A stretch of 64,000 nt of DNA from Pseudomonadota bacterium (lineage in GTDB: Bacteria > Pseudomonadota > Alphaproteobacteria > Rhizobiales > Rhizobiaceae). The notes under the pieces are model-generated. The model had not been told where the DNA came from and searched no databases. It saw only the letters and a list, made by a program, of their open reading frames with translations. The stretch lies in the NCBI GenBank assembly GCA_023404095.1, contig JAEYDD010000030.1, forward strand, positions 186,001 through 250,000, written 5' to 3'. Shown one piece after another: positions 25,538-37,860 of the stretch. The translations under genes and the position numbers were made by a program. The stretch's first letter is position 1. Each line of letters starts with the position of its first letter.

Positions 25538-26593
25538 TCATTCCGCCGTGCAGATCGAGAGGAAGGCATCCACCTCGCCGTCTGTCGTCGCATAGCTCGT
25601 AACAAGCCGGATCATCGTCTCGTCCGGCGCGAGCTCGTCCTTGATCGTAGCGGTGGCCGGCCAGTCGTAGAAGACGGCGCCCTGATCCCGCAACGCTTGA
25701 AGCTTTGCGTTCTTGAGGATCGCGAAGATTTCGTTGGAGCCTGTCGGCCAGGCTAGCCGGGCGTTGCGCGTCGTGGCGAGCCCCGCTGCCAGCTTCGACG
25801 CCATGGCATTGGCGTGCCGGGCAAGCTCCAGCCACAGCCCGTCGCGCAGATAGGCATCGAACTGGGCGGCGATGAAGCGCGATTTCGAAAACAGCTGCGC
25901 GGAACGCTTGCGCAGGTAGTGCATCTCGCGGGCGCGGCCAGGATCGAACAGCACCAGTGCCTCGGCGCACCAGCAGCCGTTCTTGGTGCCGCCGAACGAC
26001 AGGATGTCGACGCCGCGTTTCCAGGTCATTTCGGCTGGTGTGGCGCCGAGCGTGACGAGCGCATTTGCAAAACGGGCGCCATCCATATGCAGCGGCAGGC
26101 CCGCCTTGCGCGCGACCTCGCCGATGGCACCGATCTGGTCAAGCGAATAGACGGTTCCTGCTTCCGTAGCCTGGGTGATCGTGACCGCGACGGGCTGGCC
26201 CCCATGGACGACGCCCGGGGGAAAGCGGGCGATTGCCGTCGCCAGGGTCTCTGGCGTGATCCTGCCCTGCGGGCCGGTCACGGGCACAAGCTTCGCGCCG
26301 CCTGTGAAAAATTCGGGGGCGTTGCACTCGTCCATGTTCACATGGGCTTCGGCATGACAGAAGATCTGGCCGCCGGGGCGGCTATAGCTTGCAAGCGCAA
26401 GCGCGTTGGCAGCGGTGCCGGTGCCGACGAAGAAGACTGCGACATCGCGTTCGAAGATTTCGCTGAAGCGTTGCTCCACCTTCTTGTCGAGCTCGCTTGC
26501 GCCATAGGCCGGTGCGTGGCCCTCGGCGGCTTCGGCAAGGCCGCGCACGATGTTTGGATGGGCGCCGGCCCAGTTGTCTGAGGCAAAATGCAT
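25538..26593 (-). CDS. ltaE: Low-specificity L-threonine aldolase
   Basis: A PLP enzyme that cleaves L-threonine or L-allo-threonine to glycine and acetaldehyde, 351 residues from ATG 26593 (MHFASDNWAGAHP). Fold-type I markers are ASYSRPGGQIFCHAEAH near the N-terminal third, MDGARFANAL, and SFGGTKNGCWCAE with the PLP lysine. The final residues carry MIRLVTSYATTDGEVDAFL. A longer open frame begins 22 codons earlier without supporting signals. It is transcribed away from gltB, and a 538-bp gap separates the two starts. Confidence 0.92.
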   Translation of the reverse strand: MHFASDNWAGAHPNIVRGLAEAAEGHAPAYGASELDKKVEQRFSEIFERDVAVFFVGTGTAANALALASYSRPGGQIFCHAEAHVNMDECNAPEFFTGGAKLVPVTGPQGRITPETLATAIARFPPGVVHGGQPVAVTITQATEAGTVYSLDQIGAIGEVARKAGLPLHMDGARFANALVTLGATPAEMTWKRGVDILSFGGTKNGCWCAEALVLFDPGRAREMHYLRKRSAQLFSKSRFIAAQFDAYLRDGLWLELARHANAMASKLAAGLATTRNARLAWPTGSNEIFAILKNAKLQALRDQGAVFYDWPATATIKDELAPDETMIRLVTSYATTDGEVDAFLSICTAE

Positions 26594-27131
26594 GTGAAAG
26601 ATCCCGGTCGCGCCGGCTCCGCTTCTTGTCAATGTCAGGGGACCATATCCCAGCGCCACACGTGTTCAACCGGTTTGGCGGGATGGAGGGCGCCGGGGAC
26701 GAATTTGAAATTAAATGACCAGCAAGCCACTTGATGCGCAATAAAATTTCAAAAGCTCTGAAAGGCTGGCAATCTTTCGTCCCGCAATGCTATTTATTTG
26801 TCCGGACGCACTTGCGACAGTTCCGTCTTTCTGGCATAGAACCAATGAAATAGGACAGTCTTGCTGTCCTATTTCGGTCAGGGGCCGACGAAAGCCGGTA
26901 TATCGCGCAAACGCGATGCCGGCGAATGTGCCTGCGGTGCGGATCGGATTTCGATCGGCGGCAGGGCGGACGGGACGGTCACTGATGTCGAAGCCCTGTC
27001 GGCCGGACGTCATTTGCCGCTGATAGGGTTCATGCAACGAACATGCCCGCGGGGCCGGATTGCAAGGAAGCAGCCGGTCGGCACGCGGGCAAAAGCCTGC
27101 CCGCAGTATCCGGGCCACAGGAGGGAAGACG
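26594..27131. other. Long divergent intergenic region between ltaE and gltB
   Basis: These 538 bases carry no open frame that looks coding on either strand; the short frames lack ribosome-binding sites and family resemblance. The middle is AT-richer than the surroundings (around 26700-26850), which suits a promoter region. It contains an 11-bp perfect palindrome at 26848-26874. An AGGAGGGAAG ribosome-binding site for gltB lies at its end. Confidence 0.6.
26848..26874. promoter_or_regulatory. Perfect 11-bp inverted repeat, probable operator
   Basis: AAATAGGACAG and CTGTCCTATTT flank the five bases TCTTG. The repeat sits midway between the divergent ltaE and gltB starts, about 255 bases from each. 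Length, spacing and AT-rich ends look like a dimeric repressor or activator site. A hairpin role is possible, but no U-tract follows. The cognate regulator is not identifiable here. Confidence 0.55.
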
Positions 27132-31849
<4,718 letters not shown>

Positions 31850-31853
<4 letters not shown>

Positions 31854-32020
31854 ATGGCCGGGCGGCCATCATTCATCGGGTGGTTTCAGTCGGCATCGCG
31901 GCCGCCATCCCGGCGGCCGTCCTCTGGGTGAACGGCGAAATCGGTTTGGAATTCATCGTACTGGGCGCGGCAATCGGATTTGCCACCTGGTACTGGGGAC
32001 CCTCGGTCCCCCCGCTATGA
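31850..32020 (+). CDS. 56-residue small membrane protein between gltB and gltD
   Basis: An ATG overlapping the gltB stop (ATGA, four shared bases) opens a frame of 56 codons that ends at 32020, just 16 bases before gltD. The predicted protein has a short basic N-terminus (MNGRAAIIHR) and two hydrophobic stretches (about 11-26 and 33-49) separated by VNGEIG, ending in WYWGPSVPPL. This reads as a small two-helix membrane protein. The tight spacing and coupling argue that it is real and co-expressed with glutamate synthase. I do not recognise the family. It might anchor or modulate GOGAT, but that is a guess. Confidence 0.65.
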
Positions 32021-32036
32021 AGTGAGGATTAAGCGC

Positions 32037-33494
32037 GTGGGTAAGGTTACAGGGTTTATGGAAATCGATCGGCAGGTCGCAAAGTACCAGCCGGCGTCGG
32101 ATCGCATTCGCCACTTCCGCGAATTCACGATCCCCATGTCGGACCAGGAAGTCCAGAAGCAGGCGGCGCGCTGCATGGATTGCGGCATTCCCTACTGCCA
32201 TGGCCCGACGGGATGTCCGGTGCACAACCAGATCCCGGACTGGAACGACCTCGTCTACAGCGGCAACTGGGAACTGGCGATCCGCAACCTGCATTCGACC
32301 AACAACTTCCCGGAGTTTACCGGCCGCGTCTGCCCCGCACCTTGCGAGGAGGCCTGCACGCTGAACCTGGAGGACACGCCGGTCGCCATCAAGACCGTCG
32401 AGCAGGCGATCGCCGACAAGGCCTATGAGATGGGCTACATCGTGCCGCAGCCGGCGACGGTGAAGACCGGCAAGAAGGTTGCCGTCATCGGCTCGGGGCC
32501 TGCCGGCATGGCGGCCGCACAGCAGCTGGCGCGTGCCGGCCACGAGGTGCACGTGTTCGAACGTGAATCCAAGCCCGGCGGCCTGCTGCGCTATGGCATT
32601 CCCGACTTCAAGATGGAGAAGAACTTCATCGACCGCCGCGTCGAGCAGATGCGTGGCGAAGGCGTCACCTTCCATTGCGGCGTCAATGTCGGGGTGGACA
32701 AGAAGATGGACGAGCTTCTGAGCGAGTTCGACGCCGTGCTCTATTGCGGCGGTTCGGAGACGCCGCGCGACGCGGGTATTCCGGGCGTGGAATTCGCAGG
32801 CGTTCACGATGCGATGCCCTACCTCGTCCAGCAGAACCGCCGCGTCGGCCGCGAGAACGTCGACAGCGTCGGCTGGCCTTCGGACCCGATTCTTGCCGGC
32901 GGCAAGCATGTCGTCGTGGTCGGCGGCGGCGACACGGCGTCGGACTGCGTCGGCACCGCTTTCCGCCAGGGGGCCGTGAAGGTCACCCAGCTCGACATCC
33001 GACCCCAGCCGCCGGAGAAGGAAGACAAGCTCGCCGTCTGGCCCTTCTGGGCGACGAAGATGCGCACCTCGTCCTCGCAGGCCGAGGGGGCCGTGCGCGA
33101 ATTCCAGGTCGGCACGCTCGAATTCGTCAGCGACGAGGACGGCGTTCTGACGGGCGTGAAGTGCTGCCAGGTGGACGATCGCCGCAAGCCGATCGCCGGC
33201 ACGGAGTTCATCATCAAGGCCGACCTCGCCTTCATCGCCATCGGCTTCCGCGGTCCCTTCACCGACAGCGTCCTGAAGGACCTTGGCGACCGGCTGACGA
33301 TCCATACCGACAAGCGCGGCTCCTCCAACGTCGTCGCCAACGAGCGCGACTACAAGACCTCGGTCGACAAGCTGTGGACGGCAGGCGACATCCGCCGCGG
33401 ACAGTCACTGGTCGTCTGGGCGATCCGCGAAGGCCGCCAGGCAGCGCGTGCGATCGACGAAGAACTGATGGGCTCGACCACGCTGCCGCGCTGA
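32037..33494 (+). CDS. gltD: Glutamate synthase (NADPH), small subunit
   Basis: GOGAT beta subunit, 485 residues from a GTG at 32037 (GKVTGFMEIDRQVAKYQPA, the usual N-terminus), with GAGG nine bases upstream. N-terminal cysteine motifs CMDCGIPYCHGPTGC and CPAPCEEAC bind the two 4Fe-4S clusters. The FAD-binding GSGPAGMAAA and the NADPH-binding GGGDTASDC Rossmann motifs follow. It passes electrons from NADPH to GltB. An open frame extends upstream of the GTG but overlaps the small membrane-protein gene and lacks conservation. Confidence 0.96.
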   Translation: MGKVTGFMEIDRQVAKYQPASDRIRHFREFTIPMSDQEVQKQAARCMDCGIPYCHGPTGCPVHNQIPDWNDLVYSGNWELAIRNLHSTNNFPEFTGRVCPAPCEEACTLNLEDTPVAIKTVEQAIADKAYEMGYIVPQPATVKTGKKVAVIGSGPAGMAAAQQLARAGHEVHVFERESKPGGLLRYGIPDFKMEKNFIDRRVEQMRGEGVTFHCGVNVGVDKKMDELLSEFDAVLYCGGSETPRDAGIPGVEFAGVHDAMPYLVQQNRRVGRENVDSVGWPSDPILAGGKHVVVVGGGDTASDCVGTAFRQGAVKVTQLDIRPQPPEKEDKLAVWPFWATKMRTSSSQAEGAVREFQVGTLEFVSDEDGVLTGVKCCQVDDRRKPIAGTEFIIKADLAFIAIGFRGPFTDSVLKDLGDRLTIHTDKRGSSNVVANERDYKTSVDKLWTAGDIRRGQSLVVWAIREGRQAARAIDEELMGSTTLPR

Positions 33495-33583
33495 GCGAGC
33501 GGACAGGCAAGGTCCCGAAAGGTTCGACCCCGCAGCGCCCCGGCCTGCGGGGTCATGTTTTTGAGGCCGTAAACGTGTCATCC

Positions 33584-33692
33584 GTCATCCCGGACCTGAT
33601 CCGGGATCCAGCAGCGTCGCGTCTGCGGAGCGGACAGTGCTTTATCGCGCAAGGACTTGCGCGGCTGGATGCCGGATCAGGTCCGGCATGAC
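33584..33692. repeat. RIME-like intergenic inverted repeat element
   Basis: Two 28-bp arms (33584-33611 and 33665-33692) are reverse complements with only two mismatches and are separated by 53 bp. Each arm has an internal near-palindrome built on CCGGACCTGATCCGG. The element fills the gap between the convergent gltD and VOC genes. Sequence style (GTCATCCCGGA...CTGGAT) matches intergenic mosaic repeats found in many copies in rhizobial genomes. It may form a long hairpin at mRNA 3' ends. Confidence 0.75.
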
Positions 33693-33712
33693 GGAGAGGG
33701 TGGGGGCAGCGT

Positions 33713-34114
33713 TCAGCTGGCAAACGCAACGAGATTGCCGTCCGGATCGGCGATGATGATCGTCTTCGTTCCCCATTCCTCGGTGCGCAATGGCTGGTGG
33801 AACAGGGCGCCTGAGGCCTCGAACTCCGCGGCAAGCTGTTGGGCGTCCTCGACGATGATCGTGGCGCTCAGCGCGTCCTCCTCGCGGGCGCGGAATTCGG
33901 AATCAAACGGCAGGCGCTCCACATGCCGAAGGTTCAGCTGCACCCCGTCGCGGTAGACCTGCGCATAGTAAGGCGGGTCGCCATAGACGAAGGCGACGGT
34001 GAAGCCGAGCCTTTCGCCATAATAATCGCAGGCCGCCTCGATGTTGCTGACATAGAGTTGCGGTTCGACGGCAAGGAAAGCCGAGCGAGCGGAGGCCGCA
34101 TTGTCATCTGCCAT
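33713..34114 (-). CDS. VOC-superfamily (glyoxalase/bleomycin-resistance fold) protein
   Basis: A 133-residue single vicinal-oxygen-chelate domain pair. Typical features are the opening VEPQLYVSNIEAACDYYGERLGF, the mid-segment DGVQLNLRHVE and the closing TIIIADPDGNLVAFAS, with Glu/His/Asp positions that could bind a metal. Proteins of this size are annotated as glyoxalase-like or bleomycin-resistance-like, and the real substrate is usually unknown. The gene starts three bases after the DUF459 gene stops on the same strand, so the two are co-transcribed. It converges on gltD across the repeat element. Confidence 0.85.
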   Translation of the reverse strand: MADDNAASARSAFLAVEPQLYVSNIEAACDYYGERLGFTVAFVYGDPPYYAQVYRDGVQLNLRHVERLPFDSEFRAREEDALSATIIVEDAQQLAAEFEASGALFHQPLRTEEWGTKTIIIADPDGNLVAFAS

Positions 34115-34117
34115 TTG

Positions 34118-35332
34118 TCAGTCCTGTCTTGCGGAAGCCGATGGTGGCGCGATCGCCGGGCGCAGCTTGTTCATCCTGAAATCGTCCACCCGCCCGGCCG
34201 GTGCCTCGGCGAATTCGCCCTTTTCGACCATGCGGTCGCGGGGGCTGCGGCCGCTTGCCTTGTCGGGGGGCGTGCCGCCGAGCAGGACGAGGCCGCCGTC
34301 GAGCGTGGGGTCGGTCAGACTGATCGGCTGGGTCTTCAGGATATCGGCCGGGTCTGCGGGGGCGGTCACCAACTGGTCGGAGACCGCTTCGCCGCCCTGT
34401 GGCTGTCCGTCGATCGTCATCGCGTCGCCGAGGATCCGGCGGATGTCCTTCTCGACATAGAAGGCGAGCTTGCGCTTGCCGGCCTTGGTCATCGAGACAC
34501 CGTCGGAACCGCGCAGGCGGACCTGCTGACCGTTGATGTCGGAACCGGTCACGACGTACTTGCCGCCCTCGTCGACGAAGCCGTCCCAGATATCGACGAA
34601 CGTGCCGCCGGCCTTTTCTACCGAGGCGCGATAGACCGTGTTGAAGGCCGACATGTCGGCCGTCATCGAGGCCGTCTGGAAGGCGGGCATGCCGACCCAC
34701 AGGAGCGGCACGTTCTTCGCGTAGACGTCGGCTGCAAGCTTCGAGACACGCCTTTCGTACTCTTCCGTCCAGGCATCACTGCGGAACTTTTCCTTCACGC
34801 CGCCAATGGTCATCATCTGGCGGTCGTTCGCCCCGACGCTGAAGACGACGACGGCCGGCTTCACCTCGTCGATCATGGCCGGCAGCTCCTGCTCCCAGTT
34901 GAAGTAGTCCTGCCGGACAAGACCTGACGACCCGTTGGTACGTGCGTCGATCGTCACGCCCGGCATCTGTGCGAAAGCCTCGGTCAGGCCGTCGCCGATG
35001 CCGCTCGCGACGAAATCGCCGACGACGAGAACCTTGCGGGCGTCGGCGAGCTTTTCCACGGCAAGGGGGGCCACGGGCGCTGCCACCTGGGGGGCCTTGG
35101 CTTTCGGCTTCTGCTTTTCGCTCCTGGCCTGGGAACGCCTCGGCTGCGGGCGCTGCTGCAATTGCGGCTGCTGCTGGGCCTGCGGCCTGCGGCGGAAGCC
35201 GCCGAAGAGGAAGTCGAGAACGGAGCGCCGCTGAACGCGTTCCTGCGCCACCGCGTCCGAATAGACGGCCGCCGGCGGCACGGCCATGGCCAGGCAGGTC
35301 AGAAGCAGCAGCAGGTGGCGAACACGTCCCAT
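34118..35332 (-). CDS. DUF459 SGNH-fold protein, exported, with GDSL Ser and His replaced
   Basis: A secreted protein of 404 residues. I place the start at 35332 (MGRVRHLLLLLTCLAM) because it begins a signal peptide and GAGGAG lies 11 bases upstream; an in-frame ATG at 35380 adds 16 residues without support. A Gln/Pro/Arg-rich linker (about 50-90) precedes an SGNH-like domain. Block I reads VVGDFVASG, so Phe stands where the GDSL nucleophile Ser would be. Block III (SVGANDRQ) keeps GxND, and block V reads DGVSMTKAG, with Ser instead of the catalytic His. These losses suggest a non-hydrolytic or altered role at the cell wall. The VOC gene follows in the operon. Confidence 0.8.
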   Translation of the reverse strand: MGRVRHLLLLLTCLAMAVPPAAVYSDAVAQERVQRRSVLDFLFGGFRRRPQAQQQPQLQQRPQPRRSQARSEKQKPKAKAPQVAAPVAPLAVEKLADARKVLVVGDFVASGIGDGLTEAFAQMPGVTIDARTNGSSGLVRQDYFNWEQELPAMIDEVKPAVVVFSVGANDRQMMTIGGVKEKFRSDAWTEEYERRVSKLAADVYAKNVPLLWVGMPAFQTASMTADMSAFNTVYRASVEKAGGTFVDIWDGFVDEGGKYVVTGSDINGQQVRLRGSDGVSMTKAGKRKLAFYVEKDIRRILGDAMTIDGQPQGGEAVSDQLVTAPADPADILKTQPISLTDPTLDGGLVLLGGTPPDKASGRSPRDRMVEKGEFAEAPAGRVDDFRMNKLRPAIAPPSASARQD

Positions 35333-35427
35333 GCGCGATGGGGCTCCTCTGGCGGTCGGGGCACGATCCGACGTTGTCATGGCGCGATCATGGCAAATTG
35401 CGCCCGATCAGGAAAGCGCCGTCGCTC

Positions 35428-35453
35428 AAAACGACGGGCGCCGTTTGGCGCCC
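35428..35453 (-). terminator. Rho-independent terminator after the lytic transglycosylase gene
   Basis: Read on the minus strand, GGGCGCC-AAAC-GGCGCCC is followed by GTCGTTTT, about 30 bases after the mltB-type stop and before the DUF459 gene. The stem is perfect; the U-tract is short and interrupted. Confidence 0.62.
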
Positions 35454-35481
35454 GCGGTCCGCATTGTCTGTTTCTGGCGGA

Positions 35482-36702
35482 TTACTTCCGCAATGCCTGC
35501 AGCAACTGGGTGCTCGGTTGCCCGTCCGCTGCCAGGCCAAGGCGGCTTTGAACGGCCTGGATGGCGGCCTTGGAGCCGGAGCCCAGGTTGCCGTCGACCT
35601 CGCCGTCATAATAGCCGAGCTCCTTGAGGCGCGACTGCAGCTCGAATTTCTCCGTGATGTCGAGCGTACCCTCCGGGCGCGGCCAGCGCTGCTTGACCCC
35701 GCCATAGCCGGCGAGCTGATCGGCCAGCATGCCAACGCCCATGGCGTAGGAATTGGAGGCGTTGTAGCGCTTGATGACGAAGAAGTTGCGGGTCATCAGG
35801 AAGGCTGGGCCGCTGGCGCCGGCCGGCATCAGCAGTTCGGCGCGTTCGCCGCCCGCCTTGAATCCGCTGCCGCTCGGGCGCTTGAAGCCGAGCTTCTGCC
35901 ACTGGGCGAGCGTCTTGGTCTGGCCCTCGTAGGCGCTGCCGCCTGACGGGACCACGACCTCGTAGCCCCACGTCTTTCCCGGCTGCCAGCCGTTCTTGCT
36001 CAAGAGGTTCGCCGCGGTCGCCAGTGCGTCCGGCACCGAATTCCAGATGTCGCGGTGGCCGTTGCCGTCGGCATCGACGGCATAGAGCAGGTAGCTGGAG
36101 GGTATGAACTGGGTATGGCCCATGGCGCCCGCCCAGGAACCGGTCATCTCGGAGGCCGAGATATCGCCATTCTGGATGATCTTCAGCGCGGCGATCAACT
36201 GGGTGCGGGCGAACTTGGCCCGTTTCGGGTCGCCGTAGGCAAGCGTCGCCAGCGCGCGGGGCACGTAGTGTAGCCTGTCTTCCTTGGCAAGCACGGCGCC
36301 ATAGTTCGATTCCATCGACCAGATGGCGAGCAGGATGTTGCGGTCGACGCCATAGCGCTTCTCGACGGCGGCAAGCGTGCGACCGTATTTACGAGCCATG
36401 TCCTGGCCGATGCGGACGGTGTAGGGGTTCACGCGCGAATCGAGGTAATCCCAGATCTTGTGCTTGAATTCCGGCTGGTAGGCTGCTTTTTCCAGTACCT
36501 CGCGGTCAGGAGTCTTGACGCCCTTGAAGGCCTGTTGATAGGTCGATTTCGAAATGCCGCTCTTTGCTGCCGTCGCATAAAAATTGGCTATCCACTGCTG
36601 AAAGCCGGCGTCAGCACGCGCGGCCGTCGGAGCGAGCAGCGTTGCGGAGACAAAGAGGGCGAGAGCGGAGCGGAGGAGCCTGGACTTGCTAAGCTGAAAC
36701 AT
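35482..36702 (-). CDS. Lytic murein transglycosylase, MltB family, with peptidoglycan-binding domain
   Basis: Periplasmic enzyme that cleaves glycan strands to 1,6-anhydro-muropeptides, 406 residues. The ATG at 36702 (MFQLSKSRLLRSALALF) gives a signal peptide ending near ARA-DAG. The SLT_2 domain carries the catalytic Glu in LAIWSMESNYGAV and the family segments SWAGAMGHTQFIPSSYL and DADGNGHRDIWNS. A C-terminal PG_binding_1 domain (about 345-406) includes LQSRLKELGYYDGEVDG. No lipobox is present, so unlike E. coli MltB it is soluble. It diverges from galU across a 199-bp gap. A longer upstream frame exists, but its added residues do not look like a leader. Confidence 0.92.
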   Translation of the reverse strand: MFQLSKSRLLRSALALFVSATLLAPTAARADAGFQQWIANFYATAAKSGISKSTYQQAFKGVKTPDREVLEKAAYQPEFKHKIWDYLDSRVNPYTVRIGQDMARKYGRTLAAVEKRYGVDRNILLAIWSMESNYGAVLAKEDRLHYVPRALATLAYGDPKRAKFARTQLIAALKIIQNGDISASEMTGSWAGAMGHTQFIPSSYLLYAVDADGNGHRDIWNSVPDALATAANLLSKNGWQPGKTWGYEVVVPSGGSAYEGQTKTLAQWQKLGFKRPSGSGFKAGGERAELLMPAGASGPAFLMTRNFFVIKRYNASNSYAMGVGMLADQLAGYGGVKQRWPRPEGTLDITEKFELQSRLKELGYYDGEVDGNLGSGSKAAIQAVQSRLGLAADGQPSTQLLQALRK

Positions 36703-36901
36703 CGGTCGTTGGTTCCGTCTTTCGAATTTTCGACAGGGCGGAGCGGGAAGCTTCCGGTGGAAAGCCAAGCTTACAGACATGAAGTCAACAAATTCTTTAC
36801 CATGGAATTCTCTGCGCGTCTCTCTTTGCAAATTGATAGCAAATTGAAACTAATGCAGGACATGACATGCCCGCGATGAATGCGGGCTCACAACGAGGTT
36901 T

Positions 36902-37792
36902 ATGATGGCCGAAAAACGCAAGGTTAGAAAAGCAGTGTTCCCGGTTGCGGGACTTGGGACCCGTTTCCTGCCCGCCACCAAGGCGGTTCCGAAGGAAATG
37001 CTGACCGTCGTCGACCGACCTGTCATCCAGTACGTCGTCGATGAGGCACTCGAGGCCGGCATCGAGCACCTGATCTTCGTGACCGGCCGCAGCAAGGCTG
37101 TCATCGAGGACTACTTCGACATCCAGGTCGAGCTGGAGCAGACGCTGCGCCAGCGCAACAAGACTGCCGAGCTGACGCTTCTGGAGAGCATTCTTCCGGT
37201 CGCCGGCTCCACCAGCTTTACCCGCCAGCAGGAGCCCCTGGGGCTTGGCCACGCCGTCTGGTGTGCACGCGATCTCGTCGGCAACGAGCCCTTCGCGCTG
37301 CTTCTCCCGGACATGATCATGAAGGCGCCGAAGGGCTGCCTTTCGGGCATGGTGGAGCTCTATGAGCACGACGGCGGCAACGTCATCGCTGTAGAAGAGT
37401 GCGCGCCGGACCAGGCCCACAAGTACGGCATCGTCGGCGTCGGCGAAAAGGTCGGCGACGGTCACCGGATCACGCAGATGGTCGAAAAGCCTGCTCCCGG
37501 CACTGCGCCGTCGAACTTCTTCATCAACGGCCGCTACATCCTGCAGCCTGAGATCTTCAAGATCCTCGCGACGCAGGTGCGTGGCGCCGGCAACGAGATC
37601 CAGCTGACCGACGCGATGGTGAAGCTTCTGAAGGATCAGCCGTTCGCCGCCTATCAGTTCAAGGGCGAGACCTACGACTGTGGTGCCAAGGACGGCTTCA
37701 TCCTCGCCAACGTCGCCTTCGCGCTGGCGCGTGCCGATATTCGCCCGCTGGTGGATGGCCCGATGCAGGCGATGCTGAAAAACCTCGGCTGA
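36902..37792 (+). CDS. galU: UTP--glucose-1-phosphate uridylyltransferase
   Basis: Makes UDP-glucose, the donor for exopolysaccharide, lipopolysaccharide core and cyclic glucans; rhizobial versions are also called ExoN. 296 residues with the nucleotidyltransferase signature FPVAGLGTRFLPATKAVPKEML at the N-terminus, the LLPDMIM metal/UTP segment, and the sugar-phosphate binding region VEKPAPGTAPSNFFINGRY. Two ATGs at 36902 and 36905 share the GAGG ribosome-binding site; either could be used. A hairpin follows the stop. A beta-barrel protein gene converges from the other side. Confidence 0.95.
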   Translation: MMAEKRKVRKAVFPVAGLGTRFLPATKAVPKEMLTVVDRPVIQYVVDEALEAGIEHLIFVTGRSKAVIEDYFDIQVELEQTLRQRNKTAELTLLESILPVAGSTSFTRQQEPLGLGHAVWCARDLVGNEPFALLLPDMIMKAPKGCLSGMVELYEHDGGNVIAVEECAPDQAHKYGIVGVGEKVGDGHRITQMVEKPAPGTAPSNFFINGRYILQPEIFKILATQVRGAGNEIQLTDAMVKLLKDQPFAAYQFKGETYDCGAKDGFILANVAFALARADIRPLVDGPMQAMLKNLG

Positions 37793-37802
37793 GCCAAGAA
37801 AC

Positions 37803-37830
37803 GGTTCCGCGCTCGCCGGGGCGCGGGACC
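37803..37830 (+). terminator. Possible terminator hairpin after galU
   Basis: GGTTCCGCGC and GCGCGGGACC can pair over 10 bp (one G-U) around an eight-base loop, directly after the galU stop. Only TT follows, so termination would be weak or factor-assisted. Confidence 0.4.
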
Positions 37831-37860
37831 TTCGCCGGCACTCGTCGCGCTGCGACGGCG

